NCBI RefSeq assembly: GCF_049800775.1
Contig: NZ_JBNAFR010000003.1
Location: forward strand, 248,001 to 312,000
Length of the DNA: 64,000 nt
DNA from: Dinoroseobacter sp049800775
GTDB lineage: Bacteria; Pseudomonadota; Alphaproteobacteria; Rhodobacterales; Rhodobacteraceae
Direction: 5' to 3'
The position numbers and the translations under genes are program-made. How positions within the stretch are numbered: position 1 is the first letter of the stretch; each line of letters opens with the position of its first letter. This document shows positions 36,048-44,330 of the stretch, piece by piece. Under the pieces are notes generated by a model. The model saw nothing but the letters and a program-made list of their open reading frames with translations. It had not been told where the DNA came from and ran no database searches.

Positions 36048-36384
36048 ACCGAATCCGTCGAAGCAGATCGTTGAATGCCTCGAGCGCGAATACGAGATTC
36101 TCAAAACCGGGAAGTTCGACGATATCGCCGCGCTGTCGGCGAAGAAGGAAACTCTGCTCAGGGGGCTCGATCCGAAGACGTTGAAACCGTCTGCAGCCCA
36201 GACGATAGGGCAATTGGCCAATCGCAACCGCAGTCTGATGAGCGAGGTGATGCGCGCCTTGAAGGACGTGTCCGCTCGGATCCGGTCGGCCGAAAAGCCG
36301 GATCGCGCCTTTTCCAGTTATACGGCGGTTGGCAGTGCCGTGAACATCGGTGCGAATGCGCGCGCTCATTCTAAAAAGCTCTGA
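36037..36384 (+). CDS. FlgN-like small flagellar protein
   Basis: This 115-residue protein is helical, with a Lys/Glu-rich N-terminal half (KQIVECLEREYEILKTGKFDDIAALSAKKETLL) and a C-terminal ALKDVSARIRSAEKP region. The size, helicity and position just downstream of the flgJ-like gene and upstream of flagellin fit a FlgN-type chaperone for FlgK/FlgL. Sequence similarity is not strong enough to be sure. It overlaps the upstream gene by 11 bases, so it is translated with it. Confidence 0.55.
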   Translation: MWNKPNPSKQIVECLEREYEILKTGKFDDIAALSAKKETLLRGLDPKTLKPSAAQTIGQLANRNRSLMSEVMRALKDVSARIRSAEKPDRAFSSYTAVGSAVNIGANARAHSKKL

Positions 36385-36421
36385 AAATTGTAGTGATATT
36401 ACGCGGTCTTGGGGGAGCGCA

Positions 36422-36449
36422 TTAAGCCTGTCTTATTGAGTCGCCGTCA
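36422..36449 (+). promoter_or_regulatory. Candidate sigma-28-like motif upstream of fliC
   Basis: TTAA at 36422-36425 is separated by 18 bases from CCGTCA at 36444-36449. The same layout occurs before motB and flgE. If used, it would give a 5' leader of roughly 115 bases before fliC. This is inferred from pattern similarity. Confidence 0.4.
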
Positions 36450-36491
36450 CAGTCATGGAGCACCCACAAGGTGACGCGGGTAACAGCCGCT

Positions 36492-36552
36492 ACGTCAGAA
36501 AGACGTGTCCGTTGGCCAACAGGCCTTAGCAAAGACAAGGCGCAAAAGCGCC
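36492..36552 (+). promoter_or_regulatory. Stem-loops in the flagellin 5' leader
   Basis: Two perfect 5-bp hairpins lie in the leader: ACGTC-AGAAA-GACGT at 36492-36506 and GGCGC-AAAA-GCGCC at 36539-36552. A 10-base palindrome GTTGGCCAAC (36511-36520) lies between them. The last hairpin ends 19 bases before the flagellin start and just upstream of its AAGGA ribosome site. In Caulobacter, FlbT binds the flagellin 5' leader; flbT is just downstream here, so these could be its target. That link is inference. Confidence 0.5.
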
Positions 36553-36571
36553 ACCTAACCAAGGAACGCAG

Positions 36572-38143
36572 ATGTCTAGTATTCTGACCAATAACAGTGC
36601 GATGGTTGCACTTCAGACCCTGAAGACAATCAACTCCAACCTGAGCAAGACACAGGACGAAATCTCGACGGGTAAATCCGTTGCAACTGCGAAAGACAAT
36701 GCCGCGATCTGGGCAATTTCCAAGGTCATGGAAGCTGATGTGAAAGGCTTCAAGGCGATCTCCGAGAGCCTGTCTCTCGGTGAATCCACCGTGGCGGTGG
36801 CCCGGAACGCTGCTGAGACTGTCAGCGACCTGCTGACGGAGATCAAAGGCAAGATCGTTGCCTCGCAAGAAGACAGCGTCCCTGCCGACAAGATCCAAAC
36901 TGATATCGACGCTCTGAAAGAGCAGATCAATTCGGTCATCAGCGCGGCTCAGTTCAACGGCAAGAACCTGGTCGATAACTTCGATGCCACGTCGATTCTG
37001 TCGTCTCTCGACCGCGATTCCTCCGGGAATGTCACCGCGAGCAGCATCGCTTTCAATGGTCAGAACCTGACCTCCGATAGCGGAACCTTGTCAACCACGG
37101 ACGCTCTGAGCCGGATCGGATCCGTTGCCGATGATGGGACCTATTCGGTTGGCGCCGGTGCAACTCTGTCGAATGCCGCCAATGACGCGACGCTCACGCT
37201 CGCAACCGACCTCGCGAATGGTGACACCATCACCATCGACTTCGGTGACGAGCAGTTCACTTACACCAATAACAGCGGTTCCGCCCTCGCGGTTGGCGAC
37301 CTTGACGATATCGTTGCGGCTGGCTTGGCCAATCTCGGTGTCGAGGGCGTGACCACGAGCGTGACTGGCGCGGGTGAGGTGACGGTTTCGTCGACCAATG
37401 CGTTCGAGTCGATCACGATCCAGGGCTCCTCGCCGAGCACCACGGTCAATGTCGACCCTGATGCAGGTGGCGCTCAGTCCGCTGCAGGTGCCGGCAATGC
37501 GGCAACCCTTGTGGCGCGCGCTGAAACCATCTCTCTCGGTGGCGCGGGCAATACTGGCGGTGTCGTGAATGAAGGCGATGGCTTCCAGATTGCTCTGGAT
37601 GGCAAGACATTCAACTATGTCGCCAAGGACGGTGATACTCTGAATGACGTTGCAACCGGCCTGAAGCGGGTTGTGGATGCAGGTGGCGTTGCCGGGATCT
37701 CGGTGCAGGTCAATCTGTCGGATGACCCGACCACGTCTCCTCCCAGTATCCAGATTGATAACAGTGGCTCCACCAACGTGTCTCTGACTGTTGATGATGG
37801 GTCCGGTGGTACGGCGTCTGGTGGTCTGGTCGGTTTGGATGGCATTGATGTCACCACGAAGGAAGGCGCTGCAAATGCGCTCGACAACATCGAGAGCCTG
37901 ATCAACACCGCTGTTGACGCTGCTTCGGCCTTCGGTTCCGTGCAAAGCCGGGTGGAAATCCAGTCCGACTTTATCGGCCGCCTGACCGACTCTCTCCAGT
38001 CCGGGATCGGGTCGCTGGTCGATGCGGATATGGAAGAGGCATCCGCGCGTCTGCAGGCGCTGCAGGTGCAGCAGCAGCTCGGTACGCAGTCGCTGTCGAT
38101 TGCGAACCAGGCGCCGCAGAACATTCTGGCGCTCTTCAGATAA
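36572..38143 (+). CDS. fliC: Flagellin
   Basis: This 523-residue protein has the conserved flagellin N-terminal helix region (LTNNSAMVALQTLKTINSNLSKTQDEISTGK) and the C-terminal LQALQVQQQLGTQSLSIANQAPQNILALFR. A long central variable region spans about residues 140-440. Within it two segments (about 200-285 and 320-400) share a repeated D-x-x-G-D-x-I-x-I-like beta-domain look. There are no cysteines. It forms the filament; the long middle is likely surface exposed. It is followed by a hairpin and then flaF, flbT. Confidence 0.92.
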   Translation: MSSILTNNSAMVALQTLKTINSNLSKTQDEISTGKSVATAKDNAAIWAISKVMEADVKGFKAISESLSLGESTVAVARNAAETVSDLLTEIKGKIVASQEDSVPADKIQTDIDALKEQINSVISAAQFNGKNLVDNFDATSILSSLDRDSSGNVTASSIAFNGQNLTSDSGTLSTTDALSRIGSVADDGTYSVGAGATLSNAANDATLTLATDLANGDTITIDFGDEQFTYTNNSGSALAVGDLDDIVAAGLANLGVEGVTTSVTGAGEVTVSSTNAFESITIQGSSPSTTVNVDPDAGGAQSAAGAGNAATLVARAETISLGGAGNTGGVVNEGDGFQIALDGKTFNYVAKDGDTLNDVATGLKRVVDAGGVAGISVQVNLSDDPTTSPPSIQIDNSGSTNVSLTVDDGSGGTASGGLVGLDGIDVTTKEGAANALDNIESLINTAVDAASAFGSVQSRVEIQSDFIGRLTDSLQSGIGSLVDADMEEASARLQALQVQQQLGTQSLSIANQAPQNILALFR

Positions 38144-38148
38144 GTCCG

Positions 38149-38180
38149 ATGGCCTCGCAGTAGAAATGCTGCGGGGCCAT
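38149..38180 (+). terminator. Strong hairpin after the flagellin gene
   Basis: A 12-bp stem (ATGGCCTCGCAG with CTGCGGGGCCAT, one G-T wobble) and an 8-base loop begin 5 bases after the fliC stop. No T-run follows, so it could act as an RNA stabiliser or attenuator rather than a full terminator between fliC and flaF. Confidence 0.6.
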
Positions 38181-38217
38181 TACTGACCCAATTCCTGTCT
38201 CTAGCCGGAAGATCACG

Positions 38218-38595
38218 ATGAACGCTTACGCCCGCAGCCAAATGGCTTACACACAAAGCAAGAGCGCCACTCGAACACCGCAAAGTATCGAGTATGAGCT
38301 GTTTGCCAATATCACCAGTGCGTTAGTGCGCTATCGCGAGACCGCCAAAGAGAATTACGCAGAATTTGTGACCGCCTTACATGATAACCGGCGTCTTTGG
38401 TTGACCCTTGCAAGTGATGTTCTCGAGGATGGCAACATGCTCCCTGTCATGCTCAGAGGGCAGATCGTGTACCTTGCGGAATTCACGCGATTGCACACCT
38501 CTCATGTCCTGAACGGCACGGAGTCCGTGGATCCGTTGATTGAAATTAACCGGAGCATAATGAAGGGTCTGTTTTCCCAGAGAGGTGTGAAATGA
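38218..38595 (+). CDS. flaF: Flagellin synthesis regulator FlaF
   Basis: The 125-residue protein matches FlaF: YELFANITSALVRYRETAKENYAEFVTALHDNRRLWLTLASDVL. In Caulobacter, FlaF is needed for flagellin production and acts together with FlbT. The gene starts 74 bases after fliC and its stop overlaps flbT by 4 bases (38592-38595). Confidence 0.93.
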   Translation: MNAYARSQMAYTQSKSATRTPQSIEYELFANITSALVRYRETAKENYAEFVTALHDNRRLWLTLASDVLEDGNMLPVMLRGQIVYLAEFTRLHTSHVLNGTESVDPLIEINRSIMKGLFSQRGVK

Positions 38596-38993
38596 CCGGT
38601 TTGGTACTAAAGCTTTCTCCCAAAGAACGTGTTCTGGTAAATGGTGCCGTTGTCGAGAATGGCGATCGTCGCAGCCGTCTGAGCATCATCACGCCAAACG
38701 CCAATATCCTGCGTTTGCGTGACGCCATTCACCCGGATGAGGTGACAACTCCTGTGCGCCGCGTCTGCTACATCGTGCAACTGGTTCTGTCCGGTGATGT
38801 GCCTCCGGAAGAGGGCGCGCCTCAACTTCTGCGCGGCATCGAACAGCTCAGCCAAGTGTTTCGCGACAGCGATAGTCGCGCGCGGCTCAATGAGGCCACG
38901 GAAAGTGTTCTGAGCCAGAACTTCTACCACGCTCTCAAGTCCCTGCGGTGCATTCTCCCCCGGGAAGAGCGTCTTCTTGCGACGAGTCACTGA
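38592..38993 (+). CDS. flbT: Flagellin translation regulator FlbT
   Basis: This 133-residue protein matches FlbT: LVLKLSPKERVLVNGAVVENGDRRSRLSIITPNANILRLRDAI. FlbT represses translation of flagellin in Caulobacter by acting on its 5' leader. It is coupled by overlap to flaF, and its TGA overlaps the ATG of the next gene (38993). Confidence 0.94.
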   Translation: MTGLVLKLSPKERVLVNGAVVENGDRRSRLSIITPNANILRLRDAIHPDEVTTPVRRVCYIVQLVLSGDVPPEEGAPQLLRGIEQLSQVFRDSDSRARLNEATESVLSQNFYHALKSLRCILPREERLLATSH

Positions 38994-39781
38994 TGCCGTT
39001 TCAACCTGTCGTGCCCACGGGTGGTGTGGTGGGCTGGAATTTTTTGAACCGCACGATGGAGGCACAGCGCGCTGCCTTCACTCAAACCGAAAGCTATCAA
39101 CGCGACGAAGACTATTTTCGCGCGAACATTGGCAATATCAGTTCGGCTGAAGAGCTGGTCGAGGATCGCAGGCTCTTATCCTTCGCATTGGACGCCTTTG
39201 GCCTTGGGGACGATATCGGCAACAAGTACTTCATCCAGAAAGTTCTGGAAGACGGCACCGAAGATGCCGCGGCGTTGTCAAACAGGCTTTCGGACAAGCG
39301 ATACAAAGAGTTTTCCGACGCCTTTGGCTTTGGTGCAGGTCAATTTCCGAGAAACCAACTCAGCTTCTTCTCTGATGAGATCGTCGCCAAGAATGAAGAT
39401 AGCCTGTTTGAGGAAGCGGTTGGGAATGTCGACGGTGATCTGCGCATTGCATTGAATCTCAGACGTGAGCTTTCGGAAATCGCGACAGACGACATGTCCG
39501 AGACGGCAAAATTCTATACTGTTCTTGGCAACCCTCCTCTCCGCACCGCATTCGAAACCGCGTTTCGCTTGCCGAGTGCTTTCGCGACGCTTGATATCGA
39601 TAAGCAAGTCGAAACTCTGCAAGATCGCGTGGAAAGCAGTTTCGGCGCGGCAACGATTTCGCAGTTTTCGGACGACGACATGACGGAACGGCTGGTTCAG
39701 CAATTCCTGGTTCAATCCGACATTCAAAGCTTTGAGGCAACGTCATCCCCGGCAGCCATCGCGCTGGCTTTGCTCCAATAG
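38993..39781 (+). CDS. DUF1217 family flagellar protein
   Basis: This 262-residue protein starts at ATG 38993, sharing one base with the stop of flbT (TGATG). It has the mostly helical DUF1217 domain, with YFRANIGNISSAEELVEDRRLLSFALDAFGL followed by repeated Asp/Glu-rich helices (LPSAFATLDIDKQVETLQDR). DUF1217 genes occur next to flagellar genes in alphaproteobacteria, so a flagellar function is likely but not defined. The upstream in-frame start at 38948 lies inside flbT and is not used. Confidence 0.8.
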   Translation: MPFQPVVPTGGVVGWNFLNRTMEAQRAAFTQTESYQRDEDYFRANIGNISSAEELVEDRRLLSFALDAFGLGDDIGNKYFIQKVLEDGTEDAAALSNRLSDKRYKEFSDAFGFGAGQFPRNQLSFFSDEIVAKNEDSLFEEAVGNVDGDLRIALNLRRELSEIATDDMSETAKFYTVLGNPPLRTAFETAFRLPSAFATLDIDKQVETLQDRVESSFGAATISQFSDDDMTERLVQQFLVQSDIQSFEATSSPAAIALALLQ

Positions 39782-39829
39782 GCGCTACGGGTGCTTTCTG
39801 CGATAAAGTCTGATGGCCCTACGGCGCCG

Positions 39830-39852
39830 GATCACTGAGCCTTAAAGTGATC
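39830..39852. terminator. Hairpin between convergent DUF1217 and adeC genes
   Basis: GATCACT (39830-39836) and AGTGATC (39846-39852) form a 7-bp stem with a 9-base loop in the 120-base gap after the flagellar block. It could serve both convergent transcripts. There is no clear T-run, so the assignment is weak. Confidence 0.35.
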
Positions 39853-39901
39853 TCCATCGTCGGAGACGCAGCTGCGGAGCAAAGGTCCCTCTTGGGCTCG
39901 A

Positions 39902-41650
39902 CTACTCGTGAGCTGTCAAGAATGGCTCGACAATACCAAGATCACTCAAACGCGGTCCCGGATTGCACACAAGTGATGCGCCGAAGAGCGCCTTGAGTAC
40001 AAAATACGGAGGCCGCCATTCCGTGATCTCGTTGAGTGCGTTTTCCCAAGTCACGAAATAGTCTGCGATCTCTGACAGGCTACATTCGTTGAGCAGTCCT
40101 GCAACGGGTAGCGGAACGCGCGCCAGAAGCTTGCCTGAGCTTGCGACAGCGAGGCCTCCTTGCTGGTCGATAACTGCATTTGCTGCGATCGACATGTCCT
40201 CCGGAGTTTGCCCGAAGATCGTTAGATTGTGACTGTCATGGGAGACGGATGTCGCTACTGCGCCGCGCAGAGGACCCCAGTCCTCCAGGAGCGCATTTTG
40301 AATTTCTGCGTCGGGACTGTGTCGCTGGATCACGGCCATACGCAAAATATCGGGAGGTATCTTCACGTTCCCCTCGGCAACGTCAAAGCGGCGTTGCCCC
40401 CATTCCGGAAACCGGGGTTTGCGGAGGGTTGGCAAATCAACTTGGGGGCCGCTCGCAAGTATCTCGAAATCACGCGGAACGGTTTTCCGCGCTCTGACCG
40501 TGTTGGTCAGAGCGACGGGGAGTACCACGTTTTTCTGCTCTCCTGAAAACGCACCCTTCCTTGCGACAGGTTTCCCGTCCATGAAAACGGACTCCAAAGC
40601 GACGGACTTCAGGTCGGAGAGAACAAGGACGTCTGCTCGGCGGCCGGGCGCGAGAAGGCCCAGATCAGGCCGCGAAATACTGATGGCAGCGTTCAGGCAG
40701 GCGGCGCGATAGGTCCAGGATGGTGGCAACCCGAGCGCGATCAGGTTGCGCAGAAGGTCATCGAGCCCTCCTCGTTCATAGAGATCGTTGGGAAACACAT
40801 CGTCCGTACAGAGCGTGACCGTTTGCGGCATGTGTCCAAGGTTCAACAACGCATCCACAAACTCCGGCAAGAGATGTTTATGCGATCCGCGCAGCTCGAT
40901 CGTCAGACCGGCACGCAGTTTTTCGATCAGATCCTCGCCCGAGATCAACTCATGATCTGTCGCCACCCCGGCCGCGACGAAGGCGTTCAGGTCTCGCCCC
41001 GACAGACCCCGTGCGTGCCCACAGACCCGTTTGCCGCTGGCCAGACCTGCGGCCACGATGTCCTGAGCGCGCTGGTTCCCGGTCAGCAGGGGATACATCG
41101 TCATCAGCTCTGCGGCGCCATGGGTGTCGGGCCGGGCCAGAAGCTCGGCAATGGTCTCGGCGTCGAAATCCGCTCCGCTGGTTTCAAAACCGGGGGCCGA
41201 CGGGACGCAGGTCGGCACAAGCGGCAAGAACCGCAGCGCCGCCGCGCGCGCAGCGGCAAAGGCATAATCCATGCCCGCACGCCCGGCGACATTGGCCAGC
41301 TCATGCGGATCCCAGAGGGCCGTGGTCACACCGCGCGGCACCATATGCGCGGCGTATTCCATCGGCGTGATCATCGAGCTTTCCACATGCATGTGGGTGT
41401 CGATCAACCCGGGCAGCAGGACCTTACCCGTTGCATCCTCGTAGGTTTCTGCCTTCGGGGAAGAGCCTTGTGCATGAACCGATGCAATCAGGGCGCCGAC
41501 GATCCCGATATCGGCCGCGCGCTCTTCACCCGTTACCAGATCAAGCACTGTGCCCCCGGTGATCAGCAGATCGAAGGGAACCTCCTGCCGCGCGGCCTGC
41601 ACGGCGCGGCGGCGCAAGGCGGGGTCGTTCAGGTCTGCGTCAATGGGCAT
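39902..41650 (-). CDS. adeC: Adenine deaminase
   Basis: The start at ATG 41650 (582 residues) is supported by GGAGG eight bases upstream; a longer open frame to 41701 would overlap the previous gene more. The motif DTHMHVESSMITP is the metal-binding site of the ADE family, followed by further metal-ligand histidines and ELRGSHKHLLPE. It converts adenine to hypoxanthine and ammonia. It is the last gene of the LacI/ABC/nucleoside hydrolase operon, overlapping the preceding gene by 11 bases. Hence the operon likely handles purine nucleosides or adenine. Confidence 0.92.
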   Translation of the reverse strand: MPIDADLNDPALRRRAVQAARQEVPFDLLITGGTVLDLVTGEERAADIGIVGALIASVHAQGSSPKAETYEDATGKVLLPGLIDTHMHVESSMITPMEYAAHMVPRGVTTALWDPHELANVAGRAGMDYAFAAARAAALRFLPLVPTCVPSAPGFETSGADFDAETIAELLARPDTHGAAELMTMYPLLTGNQRAQDIVAAGLASGKRVCGHARGLSGRDLNAFVAAGVATDHELISGEDLIEKLRAGLTIELRGSHKHLLPEFVDALLNLGHMPQTVTLCTDDVFPNDLYERGGLDDLLRNLIALGLPPSWTYRAACLNAAISISRPDLGLLAPGRRADVLVLSDLKSVALESVFMDGKPVARKGAFSGEQKNVVLPVALTNTVRARKTVPRDFEILASGPQVDLPTLRKPRFPEWGQRRFDVAEGNVKIPPDILRMAVIQRHSPDAEIQNALLEDWGPLRGAVATSVSHDSHNLTIFGQTPEDMSIAANAVIDQQGGLAVASSGKLLARVPLPVAGLLNECSLSEIADYFVTWENALNEITEWRPPYFVLKALFGASLVCNPGPRLSDLGIVEPFLTAHE

Positions 41651-42548
41651 GGGCGGGGCCTCCTTCGAAGGCGGCGAGGCAGTCTCTGACGAGCGGGCCA
41701 TGTCCCCCAGAGACTAGCCGCGTGCGCGACATGGGGGTCTCTGCGAAGGAGGTTTCGCCATAGCTTTCATCGCTGCAGAGGGACACATTCATGGCGCGGG
41801 GCGCGAAGCGAAAGCGCTCGGGCCAGATCAGGGCTGCGGCGGCAATCGGGTCGTAGATGGCCATCGCCTTGCGACCCCGTTCCAGGGCAATGTCCAGATA
41901 TCCCAGCAACAAGTCGCGGCTCAGCGGGTCAGTGTCCGGCACATCCTCCGGGCCAAAGCAGTGCTGGCGGCATTGGGTCAGATCCACCACATCCAAGGGC
42001 AGCTGCGCGTTCAGAACGGTGTCGAGCGCCTCGGGGTCCGCCAAGGAATTGTATTCGGCGCGGGGCGAATGGTTGCCCGGCCCATTGCTGCCGCCCATCC
42101 AGACCAGTCGGGTGATCCGGGCGGCAGCCTTGGGGGAGGATTTCAACAGATGCGCGATATTGGTCAGCGGGCCGAGGGCCAGGATCACCCGCTCGGGCGT
42201 GCGGCGCGGGGTGCGCAGCCACTGCTCCAATGCCGGGCCCGCGGGCGGAAAGATCGGCGGGCGCGCGGGCTTGGGCAGGGTCTGTCCCCGACTGCGCATG
42301 CCCAGTGGGCCCAGGATGCGCGCGGCGGTTTCCGGTGTGCGCTTCAGGGGGCGGTCCGCGCCTGAGAAGACGGGCATTTCGAGACCGTAGGCCTCCTGCG
42401 CGCCACTGGCATTGGCCTCGACCTGGGGCAAAGGGGCGTTCCCGGCGACCAGCGAGACCCCGGCTACGGCGATCCGGTGGGTCCGCAGGAGCAAGAGCGC
42501 CCAAAGATCATCAAACCCCATATCCGTATCCACCCAGATCGCGCTCAT
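41640..42548 (-). CDS. Nucleoside hydrolase
   Basis: I place the start at ATG 42548 (302 residues, MSAIWVDTDMGFDD). The metal-binding motif D-x-D-x-G-x-D-D is at residues 7-14, with methionine where proline usually stands (DTDPG). It also has LALGPLTNIA and a later YDPIAA motif typical of the family. Such enzymes split nucleosides into base and ribose. It overlaps the start of adeC and the end of the ABC ATPase (ATGA). The base released would feed the adenine deaminase. Confidence 0.88.
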   Translation of the reverse strand: MSAIWVDTDMGFDDLWALLLLRTHRIAVAGVSLVAGNAPLPQVEANASGAQEAYGLEMPVFSGADRPLKRTPETAARILGPLGMRSRGQTLPKPARPPIFPPAGPALEQWLRTPRRTPERVILALGPLTNIAHLLKSSPKAAARITRLVWMGGSNGPGNHSPRAEYNSLADPEALDTVLNAQLPLDVVDLTQCRQHCFGPEDVPDTDPLSRDLLLGYLDIALERGRKAMAIYDPIAAAALIWPERFRFAPRAMNVSLCSDESYGETSFAETPMSRTRLVSGGHGPLVRDCLAAFEGGPAHAH

Positions 42549-43558
42549 TGGCTGAGCGCCCGGGCAGTGGCATGGGGCAGGTCGAAGGCGACCATGCCGC
42601 CGATGGGGATCTCGTCCTGTTCGATGGGCGCGTCCGCCGTGATGGTCCCGATCTCGCTGTCGAGGACGTATTCCCGGTGCCCTCCGGCGAAGCTGCTGGC
42701 GCGCACGCGCCCCCGATGCGGGCCGCTGCCCACCTGCACCCCGCTTGGGCGCCATGCCAGAAGCGGGGCAGGGGCCTCGAACCCGAGCGGCAGCGCGCCG
42801 GTCTCGGAGGTCAGCCGCCCGTCGCGGGCCGCGAAGATGTTCTCGAACCCCATGAAGTCGGCGGCAAAGGCCGTGGCCGGGGCGGCATAAAGCTCTGCCG
42901 GGGTGCCCAATTGTTCGATCTCGCCATCCTTCATCAGCACGATCCGGTCCGCCAGCGCGAGCGCTTCGGCCTGATCATGGGTGACGAAGACCATGGTCAC
43001 GCCGGTCTCTTTTTGCACCCTCTGCAGTTCGTTGCGCATCTCGAGCCGGAGCCGCGCATCGAGGTTCGAAAGCGGCTCGTCCAGCAAGAGAACCTTGGGC
43101 TCCATCACCATCGACCGGGCGAGAGCCAGACGTTGCTGTTGCCCCCCGGACATCTCGGCGGGTTTGCGGGCCTCGAACCCGCTCAGTCCGACCGTGGCCA
43201 TCCCGGCCTCGGTGCGGCTCCGGATCTCGGCCTCGGGCCGCTTTTGCAGGCGCAGTCCGAAGGCGACGTTCTCGAAGGCACTGAGATGGGGGAAGAGGGC
43301 GTAGGACTGAAAGACCAGCCCGATCCCGCGCTTGTTCGCGGCCACGCGGGTGACGTCGCGGCCATCAATCTCGATCCGGCCCCCGCTGGGGCTGAGCAGT
43401 CCGGCAATGGCGCGCATGGTCGTGGTTTTGCCGCAGCCCGAGGGGCCAAGCAGGGCGATCAGCTCTCCTTCGCGGATATCGAGGTTGAGGTCCGGAACGG
43501 CCACGGTGTCCCCATAGGACAGGGTCAGATCCTGAAGTGAAACGAAAGCGTCAGACAT
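42545..43558 (-). CDS. ABC transporter ATP-binding protein, PotA type
   Basis: The start at ATG 43558 gives 337 residues (MSDAFVSLQD); an open frame to 43603 is the alternative. Motifs: Walker A LLGPSGCGKT (36-45), signature SGGQQQR, Walker B LLLDEP, and the H-loop VTHDQAEA. A C-terminal TOBE-like region follows. It energises a two-permease importer. It overlaps the permease stop by 8 bases and the next gene's start by 4 bases, so the operon is tightly coupled. Confidence 0.92.
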   Translation of the reverse strand: MSDAFVSLQDLTLSYGDTVAVPDLNLDIREGELIALLGPSGCGKTTTMRAIAGLLSPSGGRIEIDGRDVTRVAANKRGIGLVFQSYALFPHLSAFENVAFGLRLQKRPEAEIRSRTEAGMATVGLSGFEARKPAEMSGGQQQRLALARSMVMEPKVLLLDEPLSNLDARLRLEMRNELQRVQKETGVTMVFVTHDQAEALALADRIVLMKDGEIEQLGTPAELYAAPATAFAADFMGFENIFAARDGRLTSETGALPLGFEAPAPLLAWRPSGVQVGSGPHRGRVRASSFAGGHREYVLDSEIGTITADAPIEQDEIPIGGMVAFDLPHATARALSQ

Positions 43559-44327
43559 AGCGTGAGAACCCCAGCAGCCGTTCGGCGATAAAGACAATGG
43601 CAACGGACATGAAGGCCAGCAGCGCCGAGAGTGCTGCGACCGACGGATCGAAGGTGATTTCCATGTAGGAGAGCATGTCGATGGGCAGGGTGCGCACCCC
43701 CGGCCCCGACAGGAAGAGGGAGGCCGGGACCTCGTTGAAGCTCGCCACGAAGCCCAAGATGAACGCGGCCAGAATGCCGCCGCGGATATTGGGCAGCACG
43801 ACCTTGGTGAAGGCCTGCAGCCGCGTGCAGCCGAGGATCACCGCGGCCTCTTCCATATCTGCGCGCAGGTTGTTCAGGCTCGACGAGACCACGCGCACGG
43901 CATAGGGCATGACCAGCGCCGTGTGCGTCACGAAAAGGGCCAGGGTGATCGAGACGTTCAGCGGCACGACGAAATACCTCAGCAAGGCAAGGCCCACGAT
44001 GATCCCCGGCACGATGATCGGCGCAGCCACGATGGTCTTGATCGTCTCGGCGCCGGGCAGGTCATAGCGGTGCAACGCATAGGCGGCGGGGATCCCCAAG
44101 AGCAGCGCCGCGAGGGTGCCGAAGATCGCGAGAAACATGGACAGCGCGAAGCTGGCCCGGAAGCTTTCGACCGTGAAGACCTTGGCGTACCACTTCAGGG
44201 ACAGACCCTGGGGCGGGAAGGCCAGCGCCTCGCCCGCCGAGGCCCCGGCGAGGATCACGATCAGGAAGGGGCCGATGAGAAAGGTCAGTGTGACCCCGAG
44301 GATCAGCCAGATGGCAAGGCGCGGCAT
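43551..44327 (-). CDS. ABC transporter permease, PotC-like
   Basis: The 258-residue membrane protein has about six helices and the EAA-type loop around LRADMEEAAVILGCTRLQAFTKVVLPNI, which contacts the ATPase. The family matches the inner permease of polyamine/Fe3+ type importers. It overlaps the downstream ATPase by 8 bases and lies 3 bases after its partner permease. Confidence 0.9.
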   Translation of the reverse strand: MPRLAIWLILGVTLTFLIGPFLIVILAGASAGEALAFPPQGLSLKWYAKVFTVESFRASFALSMFLAIFGTLAALLLGIPAAYALHRYDLPGAETIKTIVAAPIIVPGIIVGLALLRYFVVPLNVSITLALFVTHTALVMPYAVRVVSSSLNNLRADMEEAAVILGCTRLQAFTKVVLPNIRGGILAAFILGFVASFNEVPASLFLSGPGVRTLPIDMLSYMEITFDPSVAALSALLAFMSVAIVFIAERLLGFSRYV

Positions 44328-44330
44328 GGG

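Noticed and set aside
39902..41650. VPLP string in adenine deaminase as a VPLPA sorting tail
   Set aside because: It is inside the enzyme, not at the C-terminus and not followed by a membrane segment and basic end.
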